From contig WREG01000014.1 of NCBI GenBank assembly GCA_009779455.1, positions 1 through 17,931 of the forward strand: a DNA stretch of 17,931 bases, in the 5' to 3' direction. This stretch comes from Oscillospiraceae bacterium. Lineage in GTDB: Bacteria > Bacillota > Clostridia > Oscillospirales > Acutalibacteraceae. Positions 8,001-13,800 of this stretch are shown here, piece by piece (position 1 is the stretch's first letter; every line of letters starts with the position of its first letter). Position numbers and translations under genes: made by a program. The notes under the pieces are model-generated. The model saw only the letters and a program-made list of their open reading frames with translations, ran no database searches and had not been told where the DNA came from.

Positions 8001-10687
8001 TAGAGGAGGAAGACACGGACACCACCTGCCATCTTTGGTACCCGGTCGAGAAAAACGCCTATATCAACGACGCGGCGGAAGCCGAAAACGGCGAGGAAAA
8101 CGACCCTGTGCAGTTGAGGAAGAACGACAAAGTCACTTATACGATTGATCTGTTCAATGCCAAGACGGAAGTTGCCTATGACGTTCTTTTCGCCATCGAC
8201 TGGTCCGGCTCAATGGAGAATTTTATGGACAGCGGCAAGGCGGGTTCCTCCAACACGTCCGCGCTGGAATACGGCAGCGATCTGATATCGGATATCGCGC
8301 AGGATATTTTAAACAGCTGCCCCGACAGCCGCATTTCGATAATGGGCTCGAACGCAAAAGACCTCCACGGGACGGCATACGGCTATAACGGCAACTGCTG
8401 CGACGACCCTGATTTCACGTTCCTGCAATTCGATTCGCCTTTTGTATACGAGGACCTTTATAACTACGTCGCCGACCACATTTTCGACTATTCGCCCGCG
8501 TTCGATGGCAAAGACCCCTCGCAGCTGCTGGCGGCGGCCGTCGACAAAATGACGGGCATAGACGACGCTCCTTACGGAAGCCTGCTCTCCCCGTCCGCAG
8601 TCACGCCCTCAGACCCCGCAAGGCGCCCCGAAAGCGGGCCGTATTACGTGAACGCCCGCAGCGGGGACGACATGGAACGCGTACCCATAATAATATTGAT
8701 TTCCGACTTCCGGATGACAGAGGAAGCAGGCGCGGAAAATACTACGGACCCGTACGGAAATTACTGGAAAGAATGCATGAAAGCCCAGGGCGACCGTTAT
8801 TTCAACGCTTTCCCCGACGGCATTTTGCTGACCATACGCATGGATCATCAGGCTCAGACCTTTGATACAAGCGGGTATACAGACCTTATGGAAAAATATG
8901 TGTCCCCCGCCGGCCATGATAAATGGGGCTTCATGCCCGTCCCTTATGACAAGCTTTATGCCAACGCGCTTTCCGATATAGGGGACATGGTATTTGACCG
9001 TATGCCCCTGTTCATCCCCACCGTCGTTACCGATACTGTACCCGAAGGCTTGGAAATCGACGAACCCAGCATAAGCCACGGCGGCGTCTACGACCCCGTG
9101 ACCCGGACAATCACATGGGACCTTTCAGAAGAGGAAATCGGCTTGCTGACGCTTTCCTTTGATGTGGCGGCGCAGGTTCCGGGCCTTTATGAGAATACCG
9201 CCCGCATAGACAGCGGCGGAGGGTTTGCTGAAGACACAAACACCACATGGCACTATATGGATAAATTCCGCATACATGTGCGTCAGATAGTCATTGACCC
9301 CATAACCGGCGTCCCGCTTCCCTTTACGGGATATTTCACGCTCACGAGCGGCAGCGACGTTACCGGCGTCACGGGCAGGTCGGGCCTTTTGGGCGAAGGC
9401 GTGGAGTTTACCGACTACTATGTATTCGTAGACATAGACGGGTTGATGCACATTTATGACATTATACCCCAAAATTACGAGTTTATCGGCTCTTACGCGA
9501 ACGGCGGCTCCGCCGCGGACCCGGATCACGAATCGGACGCGTCTATTGTCCCCGGATCCGTAACCGCAAACGGCAGCATCGTCGCAAATTACAATGACGA
9601 GGGCGAATGGTGGGTCACGGTTTACATCTCGCCGAAAGAAAGCGGCGGCGACAACTATACGAGCGAGGCGATAAACGAGGTCGGCGAACTCGGCGACGTC
9701 AAAGAACCGTCTTTGAAAAGCATTCAGACGGTGACTTTCAGCCCTCGTACGCAGCACGCTAATATCGTCATCTGCATGGATATGTCGTCAAGCATGAACA
9801 ATTATGACATTCTGGAAGGCTCCATAAAAGCGGGCAAGGAATTTGTCAACGAATTATACCTCATCCGCCCAGTGGATGTGTCTGTGAACCTTATAACTTA
9901 CAACTACAGGCCTTACGACGTGATCACCGTTGACGACGACACATACGCCGATTTGATTACGGAGCTGGACAGCCTGAATCCCTCTATGGCTTTGAACGGC
10001 ACAAATCTGGCCGTGACGCTGGATTGGGCGAACGCAAACCTGACTGCTTTGGCGGCGGCTCACCCGAACCGCGAAAATTTCGTTTTCTTGATCAGCGACG
10101 GCAGGCCCAGCAATAACAACTTGGCCACGTCCCCCATAGACGAGTTCGGCAAAAGGCCGGTTGACTGGCATGACTGGCGCAATGATAGGGAAGACCCCGC
10201 GGCTATACAGGCTATCCAGGACGCGGGGGACCTGATCAAAGAATACGCTAATTTTTACTCGGTTTATTACGGCGGCGATTTAAGCCGCGCGGCTCCCATA
10301 GACCAGCCGAAAATCACGCAGGGCCTATGGGTAATGCAGAACCTGGCAAGCAGCGGCGCTCATTATTTTGAAGCTTATGAGGATGACCCGGGAACCCTTC
10401 TCGCCGAAATAGCAAACATAGTGAACAGCATGATTATGCCTCATGAAAGCACGGTGCCCGCAGATGGCAAAAACGCGGTTATACAGCTCCTGCATCCGCT
10501 TGAGGTCAGCGTCTCGAAGCCCTTGACGCTTAGGGTAAACGGCGTAAGCACGGATTACGCGGATATGGCCGGCTTCCCGGATAACCTGACATACGACGGG
10601 TCATCCATGCAGCTGATATTGGACGTATCCTCATATGCGGAAACCGATGAGGTTAAAGTAGAATACTGGATTGACCCGCAGCCATAA
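2072..10687 (+). CDS. Giant secreted MucBP/DUF11/VWA multidomain protein, 2871 aa
   Basis: ATG 2072 is chosen because it begins a signal peptide: a basic N-region, hydrophobic core at residues 28-45, and possible cleavage after about residue 54. Domains by eye: Pro-rich linker 68-76; concanavalin/LamG-like sandwich about 80-302; MucBP-like 305-380; unfamiliar segment 380-690 with a Pro/Ala linker (526-538); DUF11-like 689-770; seven MucBP-like repeats 787-1431; DUF11-like 1433-1857 with a VWA inserted at 1478-1773 (DWSGS 1485-1489); plain DUF11-like 1858-1992; DUF11-like 1993-2397 with a VWA inserted at 2036-2316 (DWSGS 2043-2047); beta-sandwich 2398-2550; third VWA about 2562-2770 with a classic MIDAS (DMSSS 2570-2574, Thr2644, Asp2676). 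Such proteins act outside the cell as adhesins, binding ligands or matrix. No C-terminal LPXTG, membrane segment or SLH domain is seen, so attachment is unclear. Codon use shifts at residues 377-740. Domain boundaries are approximate. Confidence 0.9.
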   Translation: MREKSKKRFFNFGRIKGYNKNSAFVRLTVGLIAICVAVSGYTMLINTLVEGTLAAPLGYPVIFNHPYTPPSPPPPIFCAEQTAWSRYVDHPGFDYAYTRERATLYTGDTSPDHIYVNSTSMVFLGYETDANMDYIFADEYSAFKSISFAIRPLELGLHALDQSGFLFNGYIDPGGKYYGYAITLEARDKEYPEEGRCADLKLYAVNGAPMDTPANFNDPSKRTLISTYAVGFDETYDWPEYVRVESDPVTHRFQIYVDGMLRTNNLNPLSGDSGFGFFSNYIAHDCTELTVMSYSVMQVEADWVSKSALAEVRFIDNATGLPLADPQFLAGQTGQSYYIKPPTFPGYALVSANQKLLNPIRYYANNDYNVTTLVYVDKSAGEKTASYHNVPDNGTLEFPVPVDVNEYIDYNIHVGGDGTRYEGQWVQSTVQGTGLLTMKNFVETYTPTNMLLPNSLAGLPTTSIDGKMTVESNYPIEIGDIQSSANGFGANDGTVIGFTPNNRQPGVPSNLQINGNPGLPALDYTVPFPPAPAPPAPFTLCACTGATHTLHSNAEERYIKITYNELRNDAGYKLNYLLGAWTNGVPEDYFITIHGLNYLGTEVNVVVNRNSIFSPNNGWTSGTRPVLALLPLDGTDSSQNGTTPVGKEYLPDGYVYPINGKIDVTFTRAHNSHHDHNILIGAGEMNMRARTIIVTVRDYLPPGVSYVKGSSGQYEGNLRFETAIVDGVQVQVLVWEFGVLPPNGYEIPFRVHIDRGGFFENFASIDYEDPPVKLPDIDRTNSTFHATDIAAVVEHYVDYNDHFTALKPNRSIIVPRHGNYTTSTISMTDIFSDGGTYRYMGYTLGDAPDSGNMIPGPPPSPTISDVTGEEHIYLYFAKNPTITVEFRYIGDDSELKPSVSFPITSGDPFFLPDSVRAAIPDGSGGFYNYVAYVKNAEESPMPPIVYGLPDRPVYTEVTDDHTVIIYFDNSQNAVTVHYVEYQNEANVLHNNDYYLVDIGDTFVTEDHTPPVLNVTDKRYVYEGYSLPGGSFIPGPPPSLYIDGDKEITLHYSTTYMVTVKWHENLPYDAGLYYADLLPPATFTVRAGDPFSITAQQYIVYNGLTYETIDMHKWTDDSRPAYPGSYTAPVAIPSVNGDYTIILLYEETATTKVDEVSVTVMYTEFGNTGNELHPRVEIINIPVGSDFYLTPYFLGTIPAPPGWTYYASQIDRNPVDVGPPPSDPVFTNLWSNHVIMLQYIPQGGPNEAVVVERFLEFEDPSNILLPERTSSFDPAIGHYPASWIPPGEIEVSARYRYEYIGYKVNGGPTVFDPDPGNIPRPMPGVVNGTTIIYYYTRSGLVELTEEFRLWDDWNEKLDDDIINYVFEGDPFVRDPGRPPDEIRFHSGEIFRYVGYSLNYDKPAILGRPPRVPFPEVKTDGYVITYLYMPWSPFEKNAYINDSKTAENGEEGSPVRVHGNDKITYTVDIFNPGPTKDKKYDVLFAIDWSGSLGADMTSGGEKALDYEKGLIKDMAEFVFDNYPDSRVAFMGMNTPDAAKCANNPGTVYIPYQSDFLPRGAYMAALNSAFDENDALNADDNAAFLRAAVDKFTDSTAHYGSSLPTTMGGNPVDIDPRGDGSRIPVIILVSDFQMTDLMKYQVKAGGGAGANLTGGLDSLANQTTPNRAYWSTVMYDESLRFENLFPEGILITVRLDTDSQLSEYLNFSGYAQITGTSPLTFNAPHPMGYADPFFDGLMKDCVIRNKVEWDTMKVPYDTPYGDAFDALKEIFGQKAQSPLIITDTVPSGLAIDTNSISHGGVYNPVTRTITWDMTEETTLGMIKLTFDVTVDHAGHYDNTAYLNDGEWGTNTTYHMWYLPYKDAYINLHEIFGPARPQNGRECNPVRVEYEDIITYKIGLDNKKTPPPNVNGSVITDVVPDGLEVILSSISHGGSYDAGTRTITWDLTGENEGEMSVTFDAVVKQPGLYSNVAHIVYGDGIEEEDTDTTCHLWYPVEKNAYINDAAEAENGEENDPVQLRKNDKVTYTIDLFNAKTEVAYDVLFAIDWSGSMENFMDSGKAGSSNTSALEYGSDLISDIAQDILNSCPDSRISIMGSNAKDLHGTAYGYNGNCCDDPDFTFLQFDSPFVYEDLYNYVADHIFDYSPAFDGKDPSQLLAAAVDKMTGIDDAPYGSLLSPSAVTPSDPARRPESGPYYVNARSGDDMERVPIIILISDFRMTEEAGAENTTDPYGNYWKECMKAQGDRYFNAFPDGILLTIRMDHQAQTFDTSGYTDLMEKYVSPAGHDKWGFMPVPYDKLYANALSDIGDMVFDRMPLFIPTVVTDTVPEGLEIDEPSISHGGVYDPVTRTITWDLSEEEIGLLTLSFDVAAQVPGLYENTARIDSGGGFAEDTNTTWHYMDKFRIHVRQIVIDPITGVPLPFTGYFTLTSGSDVTGVTGRSGLLGEGVEFTDYYVFVDIDGLMHIYDIIPQNYEFIGSYANGGSAADPDHESDASIVPGSVTANGSIVANYNDEGEWWVTVYISPKESGGDNYTSEAINEVGELGDVKEPSLKSIQTVTFSPRTQHANIVICMDMSSSMNNYDILEGSIKAGKEFVNELYLIRPVDVSVNLITYNYRPYDVITVDDDTYADLITELDSLNPSMALNGTNLAVTLDWANANLTALAAAHPNRENFVFLISDGRPSNNNLATSPIDEFGKRPVDWHDWRNDREDPAAIQAIQDAGDLIKEYANFYSVYYGGDLSRAAPIDQPKITQGLWVMQNLASSGAHYFEAYEDDPGTLLAEIANIVNSMIMPHESTVPADGKNAVIQLLHPLEVSVSKPLTLRVNGVSTDYADMAGFPDNLTYDGSSMQLILDVSSYAETDEVKVEYWIDPQP
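6503..7396 (+). other. VWA domain nested inside a DUF11-like domain (copy 1)
   Basis: Residues 1478-1775 begin YDVLFAIDWSGS and include LVSDF (Asp1628), the two aspartate-bearing strands of a VWA fold. The third MIDAS position is atypical: YGSSL near Ser1598 stands where a Thr motif is expected. On the N-side is the start of a DUF11-like domain (KNAYIND ... ITYTVDIFN) and on the C-side its remainder (IITDTVPSGL ... ISHGG ... TRTITWD). The intact copy at residues 1858-1992 has both halves joined directly. Confidence 0.6.
8177..9019 (+). other. VWA domain nested inside a DUF11-like domain (copy 2)
   Basis: Residues 2036-2317 repeat the arrangement of copy 1: YDVLFAIDWSGS at the start, LISDFRMT in the middle, and YGSLL at the variant third-ligand position. 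The flanks are the same DUF11 halves (KNAYIND ... VTYTIDLFN before, VVTDTVPEGL ... ISHGG after). The first 35 bases are nearly identical to copy 1 at DNA level, so the two arose by duplication. Confidence 0.6.
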
Positions 10688-10750
10688 AATTTTGACAGCT
10701 ACATAATCTCCGGATAAAAAGAAAAAGCACAAAAGAAAAGCACATCAGAG

Positions 10751-10780
10751 CGGCGGGAGCGATCCCGTCGTTTTGATTTT
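10751..10780 (+). terminator. Intrinsic terminator after the giant gene
   Basis: CGGCGGGA (10751-10758) pairs with TCCCGTCG (10763-10770) with one G-T wobble, a 4-nt loop, and a T-rich tail TTTTGATTTTT. It closes the giant gene 64 nt after its stop. Confidence 0.75.
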
Positions 10781-10821
10781 TCCTTATGTTTTCGTAAAAT
10801 TCGTAAAATTCTGAAAAAATA

Positions 10822-10850
10822 TTGACAATGCTGTTATTTTATTATATAAT
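10822..10850 (+). promoter_or_regulatory. Promoter of the tRNA-His/tRNA-Gln unit
   Basis: TTGACA (10822-10827), a 17-nt spacer and TATAAT (10845-10850), a full consensus promoter as expected for stable RNA genes. The predicted start near 10857 is about 15 nt before tRNA-His. Confidence 0.8.
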
Positions 10851-10871
10851 AAAGTTTAGTTCAGTTAACAT

Positions 10872-10949
10872 GGTGGGTGTAGCTCAGTTGGTTAGAGCGC
10901 CAGGTTGTGGCCCTGGAGGTCATCGGTTCGATCCCGACCATCCACCCCA
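10872..10949 (+). tRNA. tRNA-His (anticodon GTG)
   Basis: The cloverleaf includes the histidine-specific extra G at -1 (10872) facing discriminator C73 (10946). Anticodon GTG is at 10907-10909 in a CCAGG/CCTGG stem, with TTCGATC in the T loop, and CCA is encoded (10947-10949). The 49-65 pair of the T stem is an A-C mismatch. It is the first gene of a two-tRNA transcript. Confidence 0.95.
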
Positions 10950-10951
10950 AA

Positions 10952-10996
10952 AGAGGGCAGAGTACAAAATGCAGGGTGCATAGCTCTCTGCCCTCT
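10952..10996 (+). other. Long inter-tRNA hairpin
   Basis: AGAGGGCAGAG (10952-10962) pairs perfectly over 11 bp with CTCTGCCCTCT (10986-10996), and an inner ATGCA/TGCAT stem extends it. Only TTTT at 11001 follows, after a 4-nt gap, so it could be a leaky terminator between the two tRNAs or a processing structure. No separate promoter for tRNA-Gln is evident in the short gap. Confidence 0.55.
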
Positions 10997-11019
10997 ATAC
11001 TTTTAAATATGCACTATTT

Positions 11020-11094
11020 TGGGGTGTAGCCAAGCGGTAAGGCAACGGACTTTGACTCCGTCACTCGCTGGTTCAAATCCAGCCTCCCCAGCCA
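11020..11094 (+). tRNA. tRNA-Gln (anticodon TTG)
   Basis: The cloverleaf begins TGGGGTG and ends CTCCCCA-G-CCA. The D stem is GCC/GGC, the anticodon stem ACGGA/TCCGT with TTG at 11052-11054, and the T stem GCTGG/CCAGC with loop TTCAAAT. CCA is encoded (11092-11094). Acceptor positions 6 and 67 are both T, a mismatch where family members usually pair T-A. The last 9 nt are the start of the 30-bp tandem array that follows. Confidence 0.95.
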
Positions 11095-11214
11095 ATCATT
11101 TTAAAAGCTGGGGTTCCCCAGCCAATCATTTTAAAAGCTGGGGTTCCCCAGCCAATCATTTTAAAAGCTGGGGTTCCCCAGCCAATCATTTTAAAAGCTG
11201 GGGTTCCCCAGCCA
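11086..11214 (+). repeat. 30-bp tandem array of collapsed tRNA-Gln acceptor stems (4.3 copies)
   Basis: Four perfect 30-bp copies plus 9 nt start inside the acceptor arm of tRNA-Gln. Downstream of the tRNA each period has a 14-nt spacer (ATCATTTTAAAAGC) and a 16-nt block, TGGGGTTCCCCAGCCA, at 11109-11124, 11139-11154, 11169-11184 and 11199-11214. The block equals tRNA-Gln nucleotides 1-6 joined to 67-76, including discriminator and CCA. Each block centre is a 16-bp palindrome (GCTGGGG-TT-CCCCAGC, first at 11107-11122). The array lies before the terminator, so it is probably transcribed as a 3' trailer of the tRNA. An alternative is amplification of a 3'-end hairpin that only resembles a tRNA remnant. 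Confidence 0.85.
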
Positions 11215-11217
11215 TGA

Positions 11218-11257
11218 AACCGTTCAGCTATAAGGCTTTGAACGGTTTTTTATTTTT
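11218..11257 (+). terminator. Intrinsic terminator of the tRNA transcript
   Basis: AACCGTTCA (11218-11226) pairs perfectly with TGAACGGTT (11239-11247), with a 12-nt loop, running into a T-rich tail (TTTTTTATTTTT). It ends the tRNA-His/tRNA-Gln/array transcript. Confidence 0.9.
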
Positions 11258-11424
11258 CGACTAAAAGTAGCAAATCCGAAGGTTGGTCTTTGTTTGGTCA
11301 TTGTTATCGCTTGAAAACAATAAAAACCACAAACGAATACGGACGGGAAGCTATACCCCCGCGTATCCTGTCTGCATTTTAAGCGAGATTGGCGCCAAAA
11401 TTTTGTTTCTGCTGCATTTTGGGC

Positions 11425-11453
11425 TTTACAAACGCCGTTGCAAGTGATATAAT
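11425..11453 (+). promoter_or_regulatory. Promoter of the beta-helix protein gene
   Basis: TTTACA (11425-11430), a 17-nt spacer and TATAAT (11448-11453). The start falls near 11460, which leaves a leader of about 28 nt and excludes the upstream in-frame starts at 11389 and 11458. Between 11258 and 11424 I see only an imperfect hairpin (about 11340-11380) and no gene. Confidence 0.7.
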
Positions 11454-11487
11454 AAATATGGAAAAATGTTATGAAAGGCGCGATTTT

Positions 11488-13782
11488 ATGAAAAAGGTAT
11501 TATTTATTTTCCTGACGCTGGCAATGGCTGCCGGTATTATAGCGGCGGGGGCTGTCGGCGCAAGCGCGGCGGGGGACGCTGCGAAGCTTGCGGCAACGGC
11601 TTTCCCTACGGAAAGCCTTATTGTGGCCGACGTTGACGTAAGCGAAATTGAGATTGGCGGCCGATATGTCGATCCGACGGGCAATGAGGACGCCACGGAC
11701 TTTATTCAGGCGGCCATCGACGCCTGCGCGGCCGGGGGCGGCGGCACGGTATGGCTGCCGAAGGGCGAGTACCGCATCACGCGGGGCATTGACGTGAAGG
11801 TCTTTGTAACCCTGCGCGGCGATTGGCGGAACCCGGATATTGTATCGGACGGCGATTACGGCACGCTTATCATCGCCGACGTACCCTCCGACACGGCGAA
11901 ATACCCCGGGCTGTTCCGCATACGCGGCAACGCGGGCTGTATGGGGCTGACCGTTTGGTATCCCAATCAAAGGCTGGACAGCGTGCTGCCCTACCCCTAC
12001 ACCTTCGAATCACCCGGCGGGCGGTCCGGATGGTATGACACTATGATGTCTACGGTCAAAAACTGCACGCTGCTCAATTCCTACCGGGGCGCCGGCATAA
12101 GCCTGCATAATTACGAGGGCGACTGGGGCGATCCCTTCGGCAGCACGCACGAAATGTACAATGTGTCGGGTCTCTACGGCACGGTCTTGGAGACAGGGCT
12201 TGCAATCCACGACAGCTCCGATGTGGATGTGGTCGAATTTGTGAATTTTGACAATAAATACTGGCTTGCCGCGGGAGCCTCCTTCAACGCGCCTGAGCAG
12301 GCCGATCTCGACGCCTATACTCTCGCAAACACCACCGCTTTCGAAATTTCCGCGCTGGATTGGACGCAGTTTACGGGGCTTCACGCGCGGGGATACCAAA
12401 AAGGCATACGGCTTATATATACAAAACGGACAAATAATGATGTAGCCATCGCGTATTCCCGGTTTTTGGACTGCGCTACGGCCGTCAGCCCGGAAGAACC
12501 GCCCGAACTCTTCACCGACGCATATTCCGTTTTATTGACCCGCTGTACTTTGGAAGGCAGCGTCGCCGCGGTGGGCGATTCCGAAACGAATCAATGCATA
12601 CGTTTGGTGGATTGTGAAGTCACAGGGGAGCTTAACGGGGCATTTTTTGAATACACGGGCCTCAGCCCGGCGGCGCTTGAACATCAGGCCTTTAATGAAC
12701 ATAAACCCGCGCAAGCCGTTTTATATGACGTGTCGCAGCCTCCCTACAACGCGCCGCGCACCCTTTTTAACGCTCTTCCGACGCTTAACGCCGCCTCAGA
12801 CATACAACAGGCGCTTGACGACGCGGGCGCCGCAGGAGGGGGCCTCGTTTACCTGCCTGCGGGATGGTACAGGATAGAGGCAAATCTGACCGTCCCGGCC
12901 GGCGTGGAGTTGCGGGGCAGCTCGTCTGTACCCATACGGGATAACCACGGTTCGAGCGAGGGTACGGTATTGATGGTTTATCAGGGCAAGGATACGGGCA
13001 GCCCGCTGACCGACACGGCGTGTATAACACTGGGCAGCGGCGCGGGGCTTTCCGGCCTGCGGATATTATACCCCGAAAACACCTTTTTCCCGCCCCACGC
13101 GTACCCGTTCGCGGTGCGCGGGCATGGCAGCGGCGTGTATGTAACCAATGTATGCATGGTCAACTGCGACAGGGGCGTTGACCTGCCCGACTGCCCGGAT
13201 CACTTTGTCCGCCGGCTGGTCGGGATGGCCTGGCATGGTATGGTACGCGTGGGCGGCGGCGCGGGCAAGATCGAAGCCTGCCTCGGCAACGCCACATTTA
13301 TGGACAGGAATGGCTTCAACATTCCCGGCTGGCCGGACGCAAGCGTTATTTATATGGCTATTTTCACTGACATCCTGATGAAGAGCGAAGTGTTCGTCGA
13401 AATTAACGGAGCCGTGGACGAGAAGCTGATGAACATCTTCATGTACGGGGGGAAAACCACCGTTCATGTACGCGCCGGAAGCGCCACGGTGATAAACGCC
13501 GGGGCGGACGGCTTGGGCGGCCCGCCCATAGCCGCGGACCCGGGCGCGAGCCTCAAGGTGGTCAACCTCATGACCTACTGCCCCGGCGCGGACCCCAACC
13601 CGCCCCGTGTGGAGATTTTCAATTCCCACAGGCGCGACTATAAGTATCAGCCGAACTTTTGGGATAATCTGGACGATTACCTGGTGGAGCATATACCGTG
13701 GCTTTGGGTTCCGGTCAGGGATTTCTTCGTCAACCTGTGGAAGTGCATTGAGAATATGTTTGCCAATGCTTTTAAATTTTAG
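11488..13782 (+). CDS. Secreted protein with two pectate-lyase-type beta-helix domains, 764 aa
   Basis: Start ATG 11488 has an AAAGG site about 9 nt upstream and begins a clear signal peptide (MKKV, hydrophobic core to about residue 26, cleavage near ASA-A). Two regions carry the Pectate_lyase_3 entry motif: residues about 68-100 (FIQAAIDACAAGGGGTVWLP) and 438-463 (IQQALDDAGAAGGGLVYLP). Each is followed by GEYRI/GWYRI, LRG and a run of short beta-helix turns, so the chain is an internal duplication of right-handed parallel helices, about 60-410 and 438-700. Family members bind or cleave polysaccharides such as pectin or glycosaminoglycans; the substrate is not readable here. The last 32 residues (733-764) are an aromatic-rich amphipathic tail that could contact membrane or wall. 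The gene has its own promoter after the tRNA terminator. Confidence 0.85.
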   Translation: MKKVLFIFLTLAMAAGIIAAGAVGASAAGDAAKLAATAFPTESLIVADVDVSEIEIGGRYVDPTGNEDATDFIQAAIDACAAGGGGTVWLPKGEYRITRGIDVKVFVTLRGDWRNPDIVSDGDYGTLIIADVPSDTAKYPGLFRIRGNAGCMGLTVWYPNQRLDSVLPYPYTFESPGGRSGWYDTMMSTVKNCTLLNSYRGAGISLHNYEGDWGDPFGSTHEMYNVSGLYGTVLETGLAIHDSSDVDVVEFVNFDNKYWLAAGASFNAPEQADLDAYTLANTTAFEISALDWTQFTGLHARGYQKGIRLIYTKRTNNDVAIAYSRFLDCATAVSPEEPPELFTDAYSVLLTRCTLEGSVAAVGDSETNQCIRLVDCEVTGELNGAFFEYTGLSPAALEHQAFNEHKPAQAVLYDVSQPPYNAPRTLFNALPTLNAASDIQQALDDAGAAGGGLVYLPAGWYRIEANLTVPAGVELRGSSSVPIRDNHGSSEGTVLMVYQGKDTGSPLTDTACITLGSGAGLSGLRILYPENTFFPPHAYPFAVRGHGSGVYVTNVCMVNCDRGVDLPDCPDHFVRRLVGMAWHGMVRVGGGAGKIEACLGNATFMDRNGFNIPGWPDASVIYMAIFTDILMKSEVFVEINGAVDEKLMNIFMYGGKTTVHVRAGSATVINAGADGLGGPPIAADPGASLKVVNLMTYCPGADPNPPRVEIFNSHRRDYKYQPNFWDNLDDYLVEHIPWLWVPVRDFFVNLWKCIENMFANAFKF

Positions 13783-13800
13783 GGGAGGTCTGACGGTATT

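Noticed and set aside
9317..9331. LPFTG, a sortase-like motif in the giant protein (residues 2416-2420)
   Set aside because: It lies about 450 residues before the C-terminus within a beta-sandwich, with no following hydrophobic segment or basic tail.
2381..9757. Many long minus-strand open frames opposite the giant gene
   Set aside because: They come from its C/G-ending codons; none has domain-like sequence or a start signal, and the plus strand is clearly coding.
11086..11214. CRISPR array
   Set aside because: The 30-bp unit is continuous with no variable spacers, and it begins inside a tRNA gene; no cas genes are near.
11086..11214. Direct repeats of a tRNA 3' end as att sites of an integrated element
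   Set aside because: Copies are only 30 bp apart with no integrase or cargo; element boundaries would be kilobases apart.
11019..11264. 81-residue open frame with a repeated NHFKSWGSPA peptide
   Set aside because: It is the tRNA-Gln gene and the tandem array read as protein; no ribosome site, and the period is a multiple of three by chance.
11258..11424. Possible riboswitch from an imperfect hairpin (about 11340-11380)
   Set aside because: It lies upstream of the promoter at 11425-11453, so it would not be in the leader, and it matches no aptamer I know.
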